The notes below the pieces were generated by a model. The model ran no database searches. It saw only the letters and a program-made list of their open reading frames with translations, and had not been told where the DNA came from. A program made the translations under genes and the position numbers. Positions 24,901 to 33,470 of a stretch of 64,000 nucleotides of DNA are shown here, one piece after another (positions within the stretch are counted from its first letter, which is position 1; each line of letters begins with the position of its first letter). This DNA comes from Terebella lapidaria (lineage: Eukaryota; Annelida; Polychaeta; Terebellida; Terebellidae). Where the stretch lies: the NCBI GenBank assembly GCA_949152475.1, contig OX424567.1, positions 22,221,402-22,285,401 on the forward strand, written 5' to 3'.

Positions 24901-25835
24901 GCAGCAGTGGCAGCGGCGGCGACCGGCACCCGAATAGAAAAGCCAGGGGACAGCTGCGGACAAAGATCGAGTCCGGCGAGGGGACGATTCCGATCAAGAC
25001 CAGTGGCAGTGGTATCCAGACATGGGACGGCGTTCTCCAGGGCTCCCGGCTCCTGACCATGTCCTGTAGTGACAAGATAGCTCGCTGGAATGTACTCGGC
25101 ATGCAGGGTTAGTAGCTGTGACCTGGTAGTTTTGGTGTACAAACTTGAAACCAACTGAGACTGGTAACCACCTTCGTGTTGCTTTAGATTTGGACTCAAG
25201 TCACAAGTCTTTCTTTATCAAAAGTACATAAATTCAGCAGTATGGATACATATTATCATATTGTGGTACTCAAAATCACCCATTTTGCTATGACAGATGA
25301 CTGAAGTGTTTCAGATGTTTTACCCTCAGGTGCTCTGCTGTCCCACTTTATGGAGCCTGTGTACCTGGAGAGTATCATCCTTGGGAGCCTGTACCACAGT
25401 AACCACCTGTCCCGGGCGGTGTACAGCCGGCTAGGGGAAATCCCCGACCTTGAACCGCCGTACCGTCTAAACCGCCCCATGCTTAGCGGCATCAGCAACC
25501 GAGAGAGCCGACAGCCCGGAAAGTCCCCCAACTTCAGCTGCAACTGGTTGCTAGGTGACCCCAACATGGAGGTCATCCAGGCGTCAACCGGCAAACAGGA
25601 GAATGGGCAGCCATCGCGTCTCTGCAAGTACCAGATGTTCCACAATTTCAAGCATCTTGCCGGACAGATGCCAATGCCGACGTTCGCGGGAAAGGATCTC
25701 GAGGTCTACCAGGACGCGAAGATCTGTGCAGAAGACTACATTAGGGCCAAGGACAGGGTCAAGGACGTTTTCAAGGCCAATGGTTTGGGGACGTGGGTCG
25801 GGAAACCAGAGGAACAGGACCTCTTCCAGCTGTAG
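9936..25835 (+). CDS. ADARB1: ADAR2/ADARB1-type double-stranded RNA-specific adenosine deaminase, complete
   Basis: Five coding exons join in frame: 9936-9987, 11334-11671, 13128-13629, 24412-25107 and 25330-25835, giving 697 aa. Intron phases are 1, 0, 1, 1. The protein has a basic nuclear-signal-like stretch (RRRKKKKK, about residue 84), dsRBD1 (about 97-165, motif [11 protein letters not shown]), dsRBD2 (about 227-295, [12 protein letters not shown]) and the A-to-I deaminase domain to the C-terminus. Catalytic features are intact: HAE at 385-387, zinc cysteines at 440 (PCG) and 516 (SCSDK), and the base-flipping-loop glutamate at about 487 (GEGT). Linker words such as FVQFPNASE match vertebrate ADAR2 rather than ADAR1, and no Z-DNA-binding domain is present. 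Family knowledge: it deaminates adenosine to inosine in dsRNA in the nucleus. Intron 2 interrupts dsRBD1. The start is set by an upstream in-frame stop. Confidence 0.96.
10500..11010. other. ADAR2 intron 1 island, no coding signal
   Basis: About 10550-11010 is unique, balanced-composition DNA with E-box-like CAGCTG and no repeat signature, unlike the AT-rich sequence before it. It may be regulatory. Reading frames on both strands are short and do not resemble known exons. Confidence 0.3.
11334..11671 (+). CDS. ADARB1: ADAR2 exon 2: acidic/proline linker, basic NLS-like run, first half of dsRBD1
   Basis: The acceptor TGTTGCAG precedes a frame with a Pro/Asp-rich segment, a basic cluster, then [13 protein letters not shown] and [15 protein letters not shown]. 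The GTATGT donor splits dsRBD1 after its second beta strand, in phase 0. The antisense strand is also open here (up to 193 codons), but that frame has no family signature. Confidence 0.95.
11709..11847. mobile_element. Diverged copy of the CAGGGCTAGAATT MITE
   Basis: It shares the core words of the element at 3414-3529, including ATTCTCGCAAA, TATATGAGAACAG and the terminal GGTGCTAGAATC / GGAATTTTAGCCCC inverted pair. It lies in ADAR2 intron 2, just after exon 2. It is more degenerate than the first copy, and the target duplication is not clear. Confidence 0.6.
11884..13025. mobile_element. MITE with ACCGTAATTATTCAATTAG ends, split by a nested hAT MITE
   Basis: The left end ACCGTAATTATTCAATTAG and its inverted partner ending in GAATAATTACGGT at 13025 delimit the element. 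The GTTCGAATTATTAGA word repeats near both ends. Without the nested insertion at 12234-12803 it would be about 560 bp. It fills most of ADAR2 intron 2 and has no coding frame. Confidence 0.75.
12234..12803. mobile_element. hAT-type MITE with 8-bp target duplication
   Basis: Ends are TAGAGATGGCATCG and its inverted repeat CGATGCCATCTCTA. A perfect 8-bp duplication TTGCAAAC lies on both sides (12226-12233 and 12804-12811). An 8-bp duplication and TAGAG-type ends are hallmarks of the hAT superfamily. The 570-bp interior has no transposase. It contains repeated TCGCGACGTC words near both ends and a GCGCATGCGCAG site at 12500. Confidence 0.88.
13128..13629 (+). CDS. ADARB1: ADAR2 exon 3: second half of dsRBD1 and all of dsRBD2
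   Basis: It begins [18 protein letters not shown], supplying the KKxAK RNA-contact helix of dsRBD1, followed by FVQFPNASE. After a Pro/Ala-rich linker comes dsRBD2 with [16 protein letters not shown]. It ends in phase 1 at a GTGGGT donor. The donor is directly followed by the palindrome-like GTTCCCATGGAAAC. Confidence 0.96.
14700..15620. other. Unique GC-balanced intronic island, possible enhancer
   Basis: Some 900 bp of non-repetitive DNA in ADAR2 intron 3, flanked by AT-rich low-complexity sequence. It contains an octamer ATGCAAAT (about 15312), a TTTATAAATGG word (about 15363) and CAGCTG E-boxes. Several frames are open by chance (up to 160 codons) but none resembles an exon, and they conflict between strands. 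A conserved non-coding element is the likeliest reading. Confidence 0.35.
17173..17260. repeat. Foldback sequence in ADAR2 intron 3
   Basis: GACTAGCCCCC and GGGGGAGGTAGTC face each other around GTTT at 17217-17244, and GTCTGTTT (17173) pairs with AAACAGAC (17252). A larger inverted pair, TATCTGTCGCACTCAGTTGG (17310) and its near-complement at 17849-17872, surrounds the next 500 bp. It could be a decayed MITE or an RNA structure in the ADAR2 pre-mRNA. Confidence 0.45.
18950..19480. other. Second unique intronic island, possible regulatory element
   Basis: Balanced composition and absence of repeat words distinguish this 500-bp block from its surroundings. It contains CCGCGGC and GCCACAGGCCGCGG words resembling Runx-type sites. 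No open frame spans it. Function is inferred only from composition and position. Confidence 0.3.
19979..21120. mobile_element. TA-flanked MITE with CAGTCAAACCTG ends
   Basis: The left end CAGTCAAACCTG and right end CAGGTTTGACTG are perfect inverted repeats flanked by TA (19977-19978 and 21121-21122). GGGACTTTGA and AACGTCTCGCTT-like words recur inside both ends. The ends and TA target are Tc1/mariner-like. The 1.14-kb body has no transposase frame. Confidence 0.85.
21121..22020. other. Intronic AT-rich DNA, no gene
   Basis: Rich in TACATGTA and CCATGG palindromic words, including a perfect GTTACCATGGTAAC at 21307-21320. No exon-like frame. A 20-plus T run begins at about 22022. Confidence 0.5.
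22021..23438 (+). mobile_element. Minisatellite-bearing, Helitron-like element
   Basis: About seven tandem units of 146-148 bp run from about 22385 to 23370; the landmark GTCGCCCTAGACAAACATG recurs at 22445, 22535, 22683, 22830, 22978, 23124 and 23271 (one unit is shortened to 90 bp). Each unit contains TTTGACCTTGACC. The element ends in a small stem (AAGGC/GCCTT) followed by GACGTCTAG and then T. The same 3' end appears inverted at 63910. A 3' hairpin plus CTAG before T is the Helitron signature, but the 5' end is uncertain and no Rep/helicase is present. Confidence 0.6.
23552..23800 (-). mobile_element. tRNA-derived SINE
   Basis: On the minus strand, a head with the pol III B-box GGTTCGATCCC in a tRNA-like T-arm context (GACGCGGGTTCGATCCCCGC) is preceded by an A-box-like segment (AGCAATGAAGCTCAGAGG). 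The body follows, and the 3' end is an ATT-repeat tail (TTATTAGTATTATTATT). Length of about 250 bp, a tRNA head and a simple-repeat tail are standard for SINEs. It lies antisense in ADAR2 intron 3, 0.6 kb before the catalytic exon. Confidence 0.78.
24412..25107 (+). CDS. ADARB1: ADAR2 exon 4: catalytic core of the deaminase domain
   Basis: The acceptor follows a long C/T tract ending CCCCACAG. The exon carries the HAE active site, the PCG cysteine, the GEGT loop glutamate, [17 protein letters not shown] and the SCSDK cysteine. These are the zinc- and substrate-binding elements of ADAR deaminases, with none altered. The insert between PCG and the flipping loop is Ser/Gly-rich ([10 protein letters not shown]), a variable region. 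Confidence 0.97.
25330..25835 (+). CDS. ADARB1: ADAR2 exon 5: C-terminal deaminase domain and stop
   Basis: It continues [18 protein letters not shown] and [13 protein letters not shown], typical of the ADAR C-terminal half with inositol-hexakisphosphate-contacting basic residues, and ends in LFQL. The stop is followed within 50 bases by two copies of GCTATGGTAAC. The 3' UTR runs to a polyadenylation signal at 26261-26266. Confidence 0.96.
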
Positions 25836-26266
25836 CTATGGTAACGTAGCTATGGTAACAGGGTGACCTCGGGGGATGTAGGCTGGGTCGATGATGGTCT
25901 GTATTTTATTCGTATCATGTAGAGAATATGCCACTGGGGCATGTTTTATAGAAGCTAAGAAAGATGTTTTTTCTCTGGTGGACCACTACAGTGACTTCTT
26001 GTATGCTAAACAGTAAAATGTATACATGTAGCATAAAATACTTGCTGAATGAATCAGTTAATCAGTGGCAGAATAGCCGTGTGTACGTGTATTTGTGCGA
26101 AATCAGACAATACTGGGAGGCTTCAAAGCTTTTGTATGACAAAATATCTGGTCTGCAACAGAATTTTCTGTCTCTTTGTTTACTTTTATTCAGTTTTATC
26201 GCTATTAAATTCGTGAATATTCATCATGTTCATGTTGTTGGAGTATATGTTATTGATTTGAATAAA
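25836..26266 (+). terminator. ADAR2 3' UTR and polyadenylation signal
   Basis: AATAAA at 26261-26266 lies about 430 bases after the ADAR2 stop. An inverted-repeat element begins 38 bases further on. No earlier canonical signal was seen. Confidence 0.65.
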
Positions 26267-26303
26267 AGATGATTACACTGCATGTGGTTGATGTTTTGTC
26301 ATA

Positions 26304-27517
26304 AGGCCTAAAAAAATAAATGCTGTGTTTAGGGTCAAGTGCTCAAAAAAAATTAGAGTAGGTAGGTAGGGATTTTTTTTTATTTTATGAAATATTTTTA
26401 TTCTTTAACATCCGAAGATGGACATGCCTAAAAAGGCAGAAAAGAAGGACCATGTTTATAAAATATAAACAGTTCCAAATGCTATGTCTAGTGAAAAAAA
26501 ATATGAAGAAGATTTATTGAAACGACTTCAATGAAATAAATTGATGTTAATCTGGGAATCAATGGGAACGACTTGGCCATTATAGCTGATCTACATGTAG
26601 GTCCACAACCACAGCGAACTGGCTGTTCTGGACTTATGCACCTCCCGTGGAAGCAGCGCTAAACTGCTAAACCCTCCCTCAGACTAGTCGAGACTCGAAG
26701 AGTCTCAGTGTATCCAATGCCACTGCCACTGCAGTGTGCCCTGCCCCCTCCCCACCCCACTTGTTGATGACTTTTCCAGTCAAGCTGTATAAAAAAAACA
26801 CACACACATGTTCCAACATACAGTACTCTGCCGGCAGATGAGAAATTTATGTTTTGTGTACATTTGACTTGCCACCAAATTAAATCAACCGTGAAATGCC
26901 AGAACAGGTGGCTGCCAGGCTGATGCAGATCAGCCAGTTTCCCACCGGGGAGGCCACTATCATAGATGGGGAGTCAACTTTCCTATTTCTTGAAAAACAT
27001 TTTATGCATGATATTCCAACATGATACTAGTATGTTACTACAGGTATTTGTGACTATTGATTGCTTTCGTCAGTAATCAGTGTCAGGGGAAAGCTGTGTT
27101 CATGTTCACACACGTGTAGCCCCCCGGAACTCTCTGTGTGACTGTTTTTAAAAGCTGATGTCTATGTTGTCACACACTGTCAATGTCAGCTTGTTAAAAC
27201 GGCCACACAGAGAGTTCCGGGGGGCTACACACGTGTATTGGGAAACACCGGACAAGGCACCAGACAGTAATTGAGTGGGTGTGACACCCCCAGAGAAAGC
27301 TCTCTAATTTTACGACTTGTGATGGAGCTGATTGTTGACATTGGGTTAAACATGCCAAAATTGTTTCGCTCCCGATAGTGACAGGCTGCAAAATTCTCCT
27401 TGAGTGATCCAGTTAGATGTATTCATGAAAAAAAAAAAAATAAAAAGTTTAGAGTCGGGTGCTATCAGCTAGAGTCGGTCGGACGACCCTAAACACAGCA
27501 TTTTTTTTTTTAGGCCT
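26304..27517. mobile_element. Inverted-repeat (foldback-type) element between ADAR2 and the second dsRBP
   Basis: The left end AGGCCTAAAAAAATAAATGC continues GTGTTTAGGGTC; the inverted counterpart GACCCTAAACACAGCA ends in TAGGCCT at 27517. The 1.2-kb body is non-coding and contains a strong hairpin (27109-27238, separate entry) and a short perfect stem GAGACTC/GAGTCTC near 26690. The flanking target duplication is not obvious. It is probably a non-autonomous DNA transposon. Confidence 0.7.
27105..27238. repeat. Long imperfect hairpin, about 50-bp arms
   Basis: CACACGTGTAGCCCCCCGGA (from 27109) continues through ACTCTCTGTGTG to AAAGCTGATG. It is matched in inverted form by the arm 27187-27238, which contains CACACAGAGAGTTCCGGGG. 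About 30 bp near the base are almost perfectly paired, with a looser 20-bp extension and a loop of about 25-30 nt. A transcript through here would form a stable dsRNA stem. Confidence 0.8.
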
Positions 27518-27539
27518 AATGTAGATTTTGTATCCAATC

Positions 27540-28078
27540 TTAAAGCTACTGCCTTCGAATGTATGCAATATTTTTTTTTAAACCAAATTTTTGTGAAACA
27601 TCTAATGCAATATAACAAAAGGTGTGCTCAATGATTTTGACGATTACAGTTTGACCCAGTTGTCTTTTCATTCGTTTTAATACCCATTTTGTACTGGTTC
27701 TGTGAATAAACAAACGAAGTGTATCCATCAAACCCGAATATAAACAAATGCCCAATTCGTGCTTAAAAGTCCACATCGAGTAAATTTTCCAGTTTGATGT
27801 GCATATATAGTTTAGTTATGAGAAAATAATCAGTGATATACCATGATGTACGTGGAACTGTCAGTCTATCCTGCACTTATATGCTTTGTTTACATCTGCG
27901 TGTGATGGATACAGTTCATGTATTTAAGCGAGAACCGCCTGTTCAAATGAGCAAAATTTCCCTGAGGACTGGTTATTTTCATTACATTGATGTATGTCTC
28001 ATTCATTTAATTTAGCATGTTTAATATGAAATATAGGTTTAAAAAAATATTGACTGGGTTCGAAGGCAGTTGCTTTAA
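27540..28078. mobile_element. TTAA-flanked MITE, copy A
   Basis: Inverted ends (AGCTACTGCCTTCGAA at left; TTCGAAGGCAGTTGCT at right) are flanked by TTAA at 27540-27543 and 28075-28078. TTAA targets are typical of piggyBac-type transposition. A second copy in the opposite orientation lies at 44482-45016. Fragmentary frames inside are shared by the two copies but do not form a transposase. Confidence 0.85.
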
Positions 28079-29296
28079 CATGAATAATGATAGTGATGCA
28101 CATTACATCATAAATTGCTAATTATCACCTTCAAAAATGATGAAAACTAGATGTACTCTCAGTTCAGAGCAATGAACAGTACTGAAATAAAAGGAATTTG
28201 ATCTTCACCACTCCATTCAATCAGAATGTATCTCTGATTCAATGAAGTATTCAGTTGAAAAATGCACTTCTGATTCAATATTGGGAAAACCAGAGTACAG
28301 TACACAAGCTACCTGTAACTGTTTATTCACAAGATTGAAGTAAATTGGATTCAATGTGTTGACCATTCTATGACTGAATCCATATATACATGATATACTG
28401 ATTGAAGAATATCATGCATAAAATTATGTGCTTTCGATTTTGATGGCAACTAAATTTGAAGTTTTCATGTATCTGCACATGAGATACTAGTACATTGCTC
28501 TGGCCTCTGAGTTTTCGTTTAGAGTTTGCACAACATTTGAATATACATGTAAATGGCACTGACCATTAGCAGTATCGATCTCGGATGACTATTTTCACCT
28601 GATCATCAACGTAGAAAAATCAGTAAGGATATTTATCAAAATCACCATATTAGAAAATGTTCTTTACATATTAAGCATTGATAGAAACTACAGCGTACTT
28701 ATACTTCTTACTATCAAACACTATTCGTTAAAAAATGGTTATGGAGTTTTAAATCATCAAAAATCACATAAAACCATGGTAATGAATTGTTATGATATAT
28801 GATAGAAATTGGATTTATTCTAGCTTTAATAAAATATTCTGGATATATTTCAACATTTTATTTGTTAGTTTAACCACAAATCTGAGGAATAAACTCGAGA
28901 AGTGTGTGATGAATTCCACACAAATATCGAATGATTTTTTATCAAAATATAATGTCCAATTATGTTTAATTGTTTAATTGCACAAGGCATCATGGAAAAA
29001 ATGGTCATAATGTAAACGACAAAACATTATTCCATGTCACAGCAGGCCAAGTCAGGGACTTTATCTCGCCGTTATTAACCACACTCGCCAAAAAAACAAG
29101 TTCTCAAGCATCCCAGATCTGCAGATAATCACCGTGTCTGTAGATCTAGTTAAATTCAAAAACTATTGCTGTCAATGAATATATATGAATATATCTAAAT
29201 ATATAACATTGTATAATTGCATTGCTTGATCAGATGTGGGTATCAGCATAGTATATTATCCCTAATCCACGTCTCTCCACCCACCCACTTCTGCAG
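28079..29296. other. AT-rich DNA before the second dsRBP gene, no exon identified
   Basis: No ATG-containing exon ending in a phase-1 donor could be found that would obviously feed the acceptor at 29296. The region is AT-rich with short frames only. The true first exon may be untranslated, very short, or located upstream within the ADAR2 gene. Confidence 0.5.
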
Positions 29297-31423
29297 ACGA
29301 ACAGCCGATGTTTGTGGGTGATGACGCCATCTGGATGAGGCACAAGCCAGTTAAGCCATCCACACCACCGAAACCGAAACCTGCACCGAAACCATTCCAG
29401 TCAGAGCCTGGTGAAATCCGAGGGAAAGACCCGGTCTCGTTATTGAACGAGATCTACCACTGCCCGCAGTATGACGTCGGTGATCGGGACGAGGAATCTA
29501 TGGTGACTATCAGTGTCACGCTGGAGAATAGGACCTTCACCTGTCGTGGACTCAGCAAGAAGGAAACCAAGATGATGTTAGCTACTGAGGTCGTGAGCAC
29601 CCTTAGGAATCTCGGGCTGCTACAGGTTAGTAGATGCAAACATCTAGATCTGTTAGAGGTGGAAGGACGTATGTAGAAGGCTTAGATCTGTCAGAACTGG
29701 GAGGTCTTCTTCAGGACATGATTCCGATATTCTAGAAAGGAAAGGTCTTTTGCGGGGTATTTGGATCTTCTAGAAGTGAAAGTTCATTTGCAGGAGATTT
29801 AGATCTGTCAGAAGCGAAAGTCTTTCTGCAGGATATCTAAATCTCCTAGACGTGAAATGTCTTCCGCAGCAAATTCAGATATTCTAGAAGCAAACGGTCT
29901 TCTGTAGAAGATTTGAATCCTCTAGAGCTGAGAGCTCTTCTGCAAAGGAATTAGATCCGCCAGAAGTGAAAGGTCTTCTCCAGGAAATTTAGATCTTCTA
30001 AAAGTGCAAGGTCTTCTGTTAGAGGTCGTCTAGAAGTGAAATAAATTCGTCTGCAACAAGAACGTCTGCAGGAGATCTTAAGAAAGTGAAAGGTCTTTTA
30101 CAAAGGTCTTCTGCTTTTAGTTCAGATCTCCCAGACGGGAACAGGTTTTTGTAGGAGATTTAGATATCTGCGATAGATTTATATCTTCTAGAATAAAAAA
30201 AGGTTTCTTGCTGGAGATGTAAATCGTCTGGATGTGGTAGTTCTTCTTAAGACCACCCGATTGAGTACATAGAAGTCTCTCCGAATGTGAGGATTTGAAC
30301 TCGGAAAAGTACGCTTCTTGCAAGGTGGCAGCAAACATATTTATAGCCATAAATTGAATAGCCTCGAAAACTGATGCAAACACCATGGTATCGTGTAGTT
30401 CATCCAGCTGTATGAATGTATCGTACAAGTAACTGTAACATTATTTCCAATCATTAACCATTTCTTCACTCGGTCTTTTTCCAGCAAAGGGAAAGGGAAT
30501 TTGCTGAAAAGAGAAGGAAGAAACTTGCGCAAAAACAAGATCAGCAGCACGACCACGAAACACATGGGTATGTGCGCAAGAATCAGTACAAGGAGCGAAA
30601 GGCCCCGCCGATGGTCAAGAACGCCATCATGGCACTGAACGATCGCTTCAAGAGCCTGACGTACCATGTGTTGAATGAGACTGGATCGCTGTACAATCGC
30701 CAGTTCGTGATCGCCGTGGGTGTCAAGGGAAGCACCTTCAACGGCCATGGGAAAACAAAGCAGAAAGCCAAGATGATGGCTGCGGAGAACGCACTCCGAT
30801 CGTTTGGCTGGTGGACGGATGAGCTTGAAAACAACAAGAAGAAGTTGGACGAGGAGGAGAGAGAGACGGAGGCAGCGCGACTGAAGTCAAGCTTTGTTAA
30901 GTTCTATGCGGAGGGCGAGTCTATCCCGACTAGTAGCGGGCGGGGCCAGAGGCGTGGGGGACGAGGAGGCGTAGGTGGTGGCGGGAGAGGACGTGGTGTG
31001 TGGCGGTTTGGGATCCCGGAGGAACGTGGAAGAGGGCAAGGACGTGGTCGTGGCGGTGGCCGCGGTGATCGGGGCGGTAGGTCTCGGGGATTTGGAGGGC
31101 GTGGTGGGCGTGGCGAGCGGGGGAGTGGGAGGGGGAGAGGGAGAGGGAGGGGGTCATCAGGACACCAGAATGGCCGTGGTGGTGGTCAGGGTCAGGGTTA
31201 CACTCAGCAGAGCTCGGAGGATTTCTGGTCGGGGATCACATCGTACATGGACAAGAAAGATGGTTACTCTTCAGCTACAGACTACACCTACCAAGGAAGC
31301 ACTGATGGTAGTTATGGTTACGGTAGCTATGACAACCAGTACCAAGACTCTGGCAGTCAGCAAGACTATACATCTGATGGCTACTCCAATGTAACGGATT
31401 ACACCGCCAATCCTACTTACTGA
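29297..31423 (+). CDS. dsRNA-binding protein with two dsRBDs, RGG tract and Tyr-rich tail; 5' end unknown
   Basis: Exons 29297-29625 and 30485-31423 join in phase 0, giving at least 421 aa. The first exon encodes a Pro/Lys-rich lead and a diverged dsRBD (DPVSLLNEI, then LSKKETKMMLATEVV). The second starts with a charged coiled-coil-like run (REREFAEKRRKKLAQKQ) and a clearer dsRBD (KNAIMALNDR, then KTKQKAKMMAAENALRSF). An RGG/GRGRG-rich tract follows (about 30946-31190), and a tail rich in Y, G, S, Q and D ends in TANPTY. The order dsRBD-dsRBD-RGG-aromatic resembles the C-terminal half of ILF3/NF90, but no DZF domain is visible. The acceptor (CTTCTGCAG) needs one base from an upstream exon; the internal ATG at 29308 has a weak context. 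A role in binding structured RNA is inferred from the domains. Confidence 0.88.
29640..30240. repeat. Degenerate minisatellite (about 44-bp unit) in the dsRBP intron
   Basis: Loose tandem copies of a unit resembling AGATCTTCTAGAAGTGAAAG followed by GTCTTCTGCAGGAGATTT fill most of the intron between the two dsRBP exons. Units vary by substitutions and small indels and contain stops in all frames, so it is not coding. Many units carry a pyrimidine-rich TTCTGCAG that mimics a 3' splice site. Confidence 0.75.
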
Positions 31424-32004
31424 GGCATACCAATGTACATTACACATATTGTGTGAGGAACGTTTCGATTAATGTGCGAGAACACTTCGATTACTGAATG
31501 CTCCTGAAATTGATGTGTGTGAAATTAGTGGATGTATCGAGTAGGTGTGACATTAACCACTTTCTTTACTAGAATATAGTATGTGTGATATTAGCCATTG
31601 GCTTGTTTGAGTCGTCAAATAATTCACATGTAAATGATATACTATCGGGTCAATATTTTGTGGAAAGCTTTTAGTTTCTCGGCTTATTATTGATTTTATT
31701 AATATCATTACTAGTATTATTGAATTAAGTTGGTGTCTCTTGTTTGCTTTGTTTGAACACACGTATATTGATAAGGCCATTTAAATGTCACATAATATAT
31801 TAACTGTAGTCAGATTGACAGTTCTTCATTTAACACGCCATCATGATGTCCACATGTACAGAATACGCCGACTGTTTTGACATCAATTCAATTTGATAAT
31901 TCTGAATTAATACACATTTATAAATGTGGGGAATATTATCAAATGAGTGTGTTATTCTTTGTATTATGACAGTTTAGTACAAAATCATGATCCTTCGAAA
32001 TAAA
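31424..32004 (+). terminator. dsRBP 3' UTR and polyadenylation signal
   Basis: The first clear AATAAA after the stop is at 31999-32004, within GAAATAAATATT, implying a 3' UTR of about 590 bases. The stretch is AT-rich and has no other feature. Confidence 0.55.
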
Positions 32005-33470
32005 TATTATCGTTCTGTTTAATAATTGTTTACAACTTTATTCACGTGGCTCAAATAAAGGCGACGTTTTCAACATGCAAATCTCGGATGTTTCCCAAGA
32101 AACAGTTTTCGAGAACAAAAAAGTAACTATTATGGTAAACAAATGGTAAGTTGTCCAGTATGTGCGGAGAATAACGCGAGTTCCAAAACATTCAATCCAG
32201 TGATTTCGGAGGAGATGATGGTTGGAACACGGAAGACGGAGCAAAAACACGATACACACAGTGATTCTGGTGACAAACAAGTCCCTGGAGTACAGTACCT
32301 TTGTCCACCTCCAGCAGTTTCCATGTAGGAAATTCAGATTTGAATTACTCAAGGTAAACATAATATAATCTGTACGTTGTACATGAACTTCAACGCTTTT
32401 TTTTTCACAGAATCACTGAATATCACCATGTGACTATTCCTTACCATAGCGCAATGAAAGGTGACCTTCGAAGTCAAGGACACCTTGAAAGTCATGTAAC
32501 TGAAACATCAATTCATGTGCACTTCTATAAATCGGGTATATAACGTTCACTGTTTTCGGTATCCAAGAATAATGTTTGTCATATCAGTATGATCGGGAGC
32601 CTTTTCGGAACCGTTTATGTTTGGTTAACTGAAGAGGGTCAATTTTGATGTCCTTCAAGTGTACAGCGGGTCAAAGTGAAAAGTCACAAAGTTGTTGCTC
32701 TCTGATTCGCATTCAGCACTTTTGCTCCACAATGGAGACCAAACCCTTGATGTCAGATCTTCCAGATGTGTATCGTGAGCATAAGGATGTAGCGTAATAT
32801 GCCGTGCATCTTTTAGTGAATTCGAGTTTGACCTCGAGTTTGACCTTGAGGGTAATATATGGGGGTTGGCATAAAACCCAATCTATGACGTCACGCATAA
32901 CTAATGAGTTGCCTCGAGAATTCCCAGAGGTCAACTTCGTAATTGAATATTCAATTTGACATCTTGAATATTCAATTCGACATCTTGAATATTCAAGTTA
33001 AAAAAAGAAGCCGTTTGGCACTAATAGGCTGCCGTACAGAGGAGCAAAACAAACGTGGGCATAACTTTGGAACAAATCAAGATATTTTGGTTCTGTAAAC
33101 TCCATCGGATTCCTTGATAAATAATCTTCTACATGTATGCTATCAAATAAGTTTTTTCGCTTCGCTTCCCCTTTAAATTGTAAATGGCCATTGGAGTATA
33201 AATTTATGCATTGTTTGCTGACGTTGTCCTTGTCGTCTGGTGACACTGCTCAGAACTTGAGGTTACGGCTACACTGTACAAAACGCATGAAGACACATAT
33301 TCAGAGCTGATTTATTTCGATTGACGACACGTAGATTAGGTCTTATAAACCAGCGTTCAAACCCGGTTCTCGGTGAAGCGATATTCCCCGGTCTTGGGCA
33401 CTTATAATGCTGGCTATTCTGACTCGTGGAGGAACGAAATGACGAATGCGAAGAGTCAGAGACGTTATTA
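32005..33470. other. Intergenic region with an unassigned ORF and short tandem repeats
   Basis: A plus-strand frame ending at 32328 contains MVSCPVCAENNASSKTF from an ATG at 32143 and is open back to about 32058. It has no known family signature and may be chance. At 32940-32998 a 21-bp unit (CATCTTGAATATTCAATTCGA) repeats about three times. Near 32826 the words TTTGACCTCGAGTTTGACCT begin the nuclear-receptor half-site theme seen in the following repeats. Confidence 0.4.

Noticed and set aside
24549..25199. 216-codon minus-strand ORF over the ADAR2 catalytic exon
   Set aside because: Antisense shadow of GC-rich coding sequence; it runs past the exon into the intron and has no family motif.
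30975..31394. Alternative-frame ORF of 139 codons over the RGG tract
   Set aside because: G/R-rich repeats leave other frames open; the dsRBD frame is continuous with the upstream exon and is the real one.
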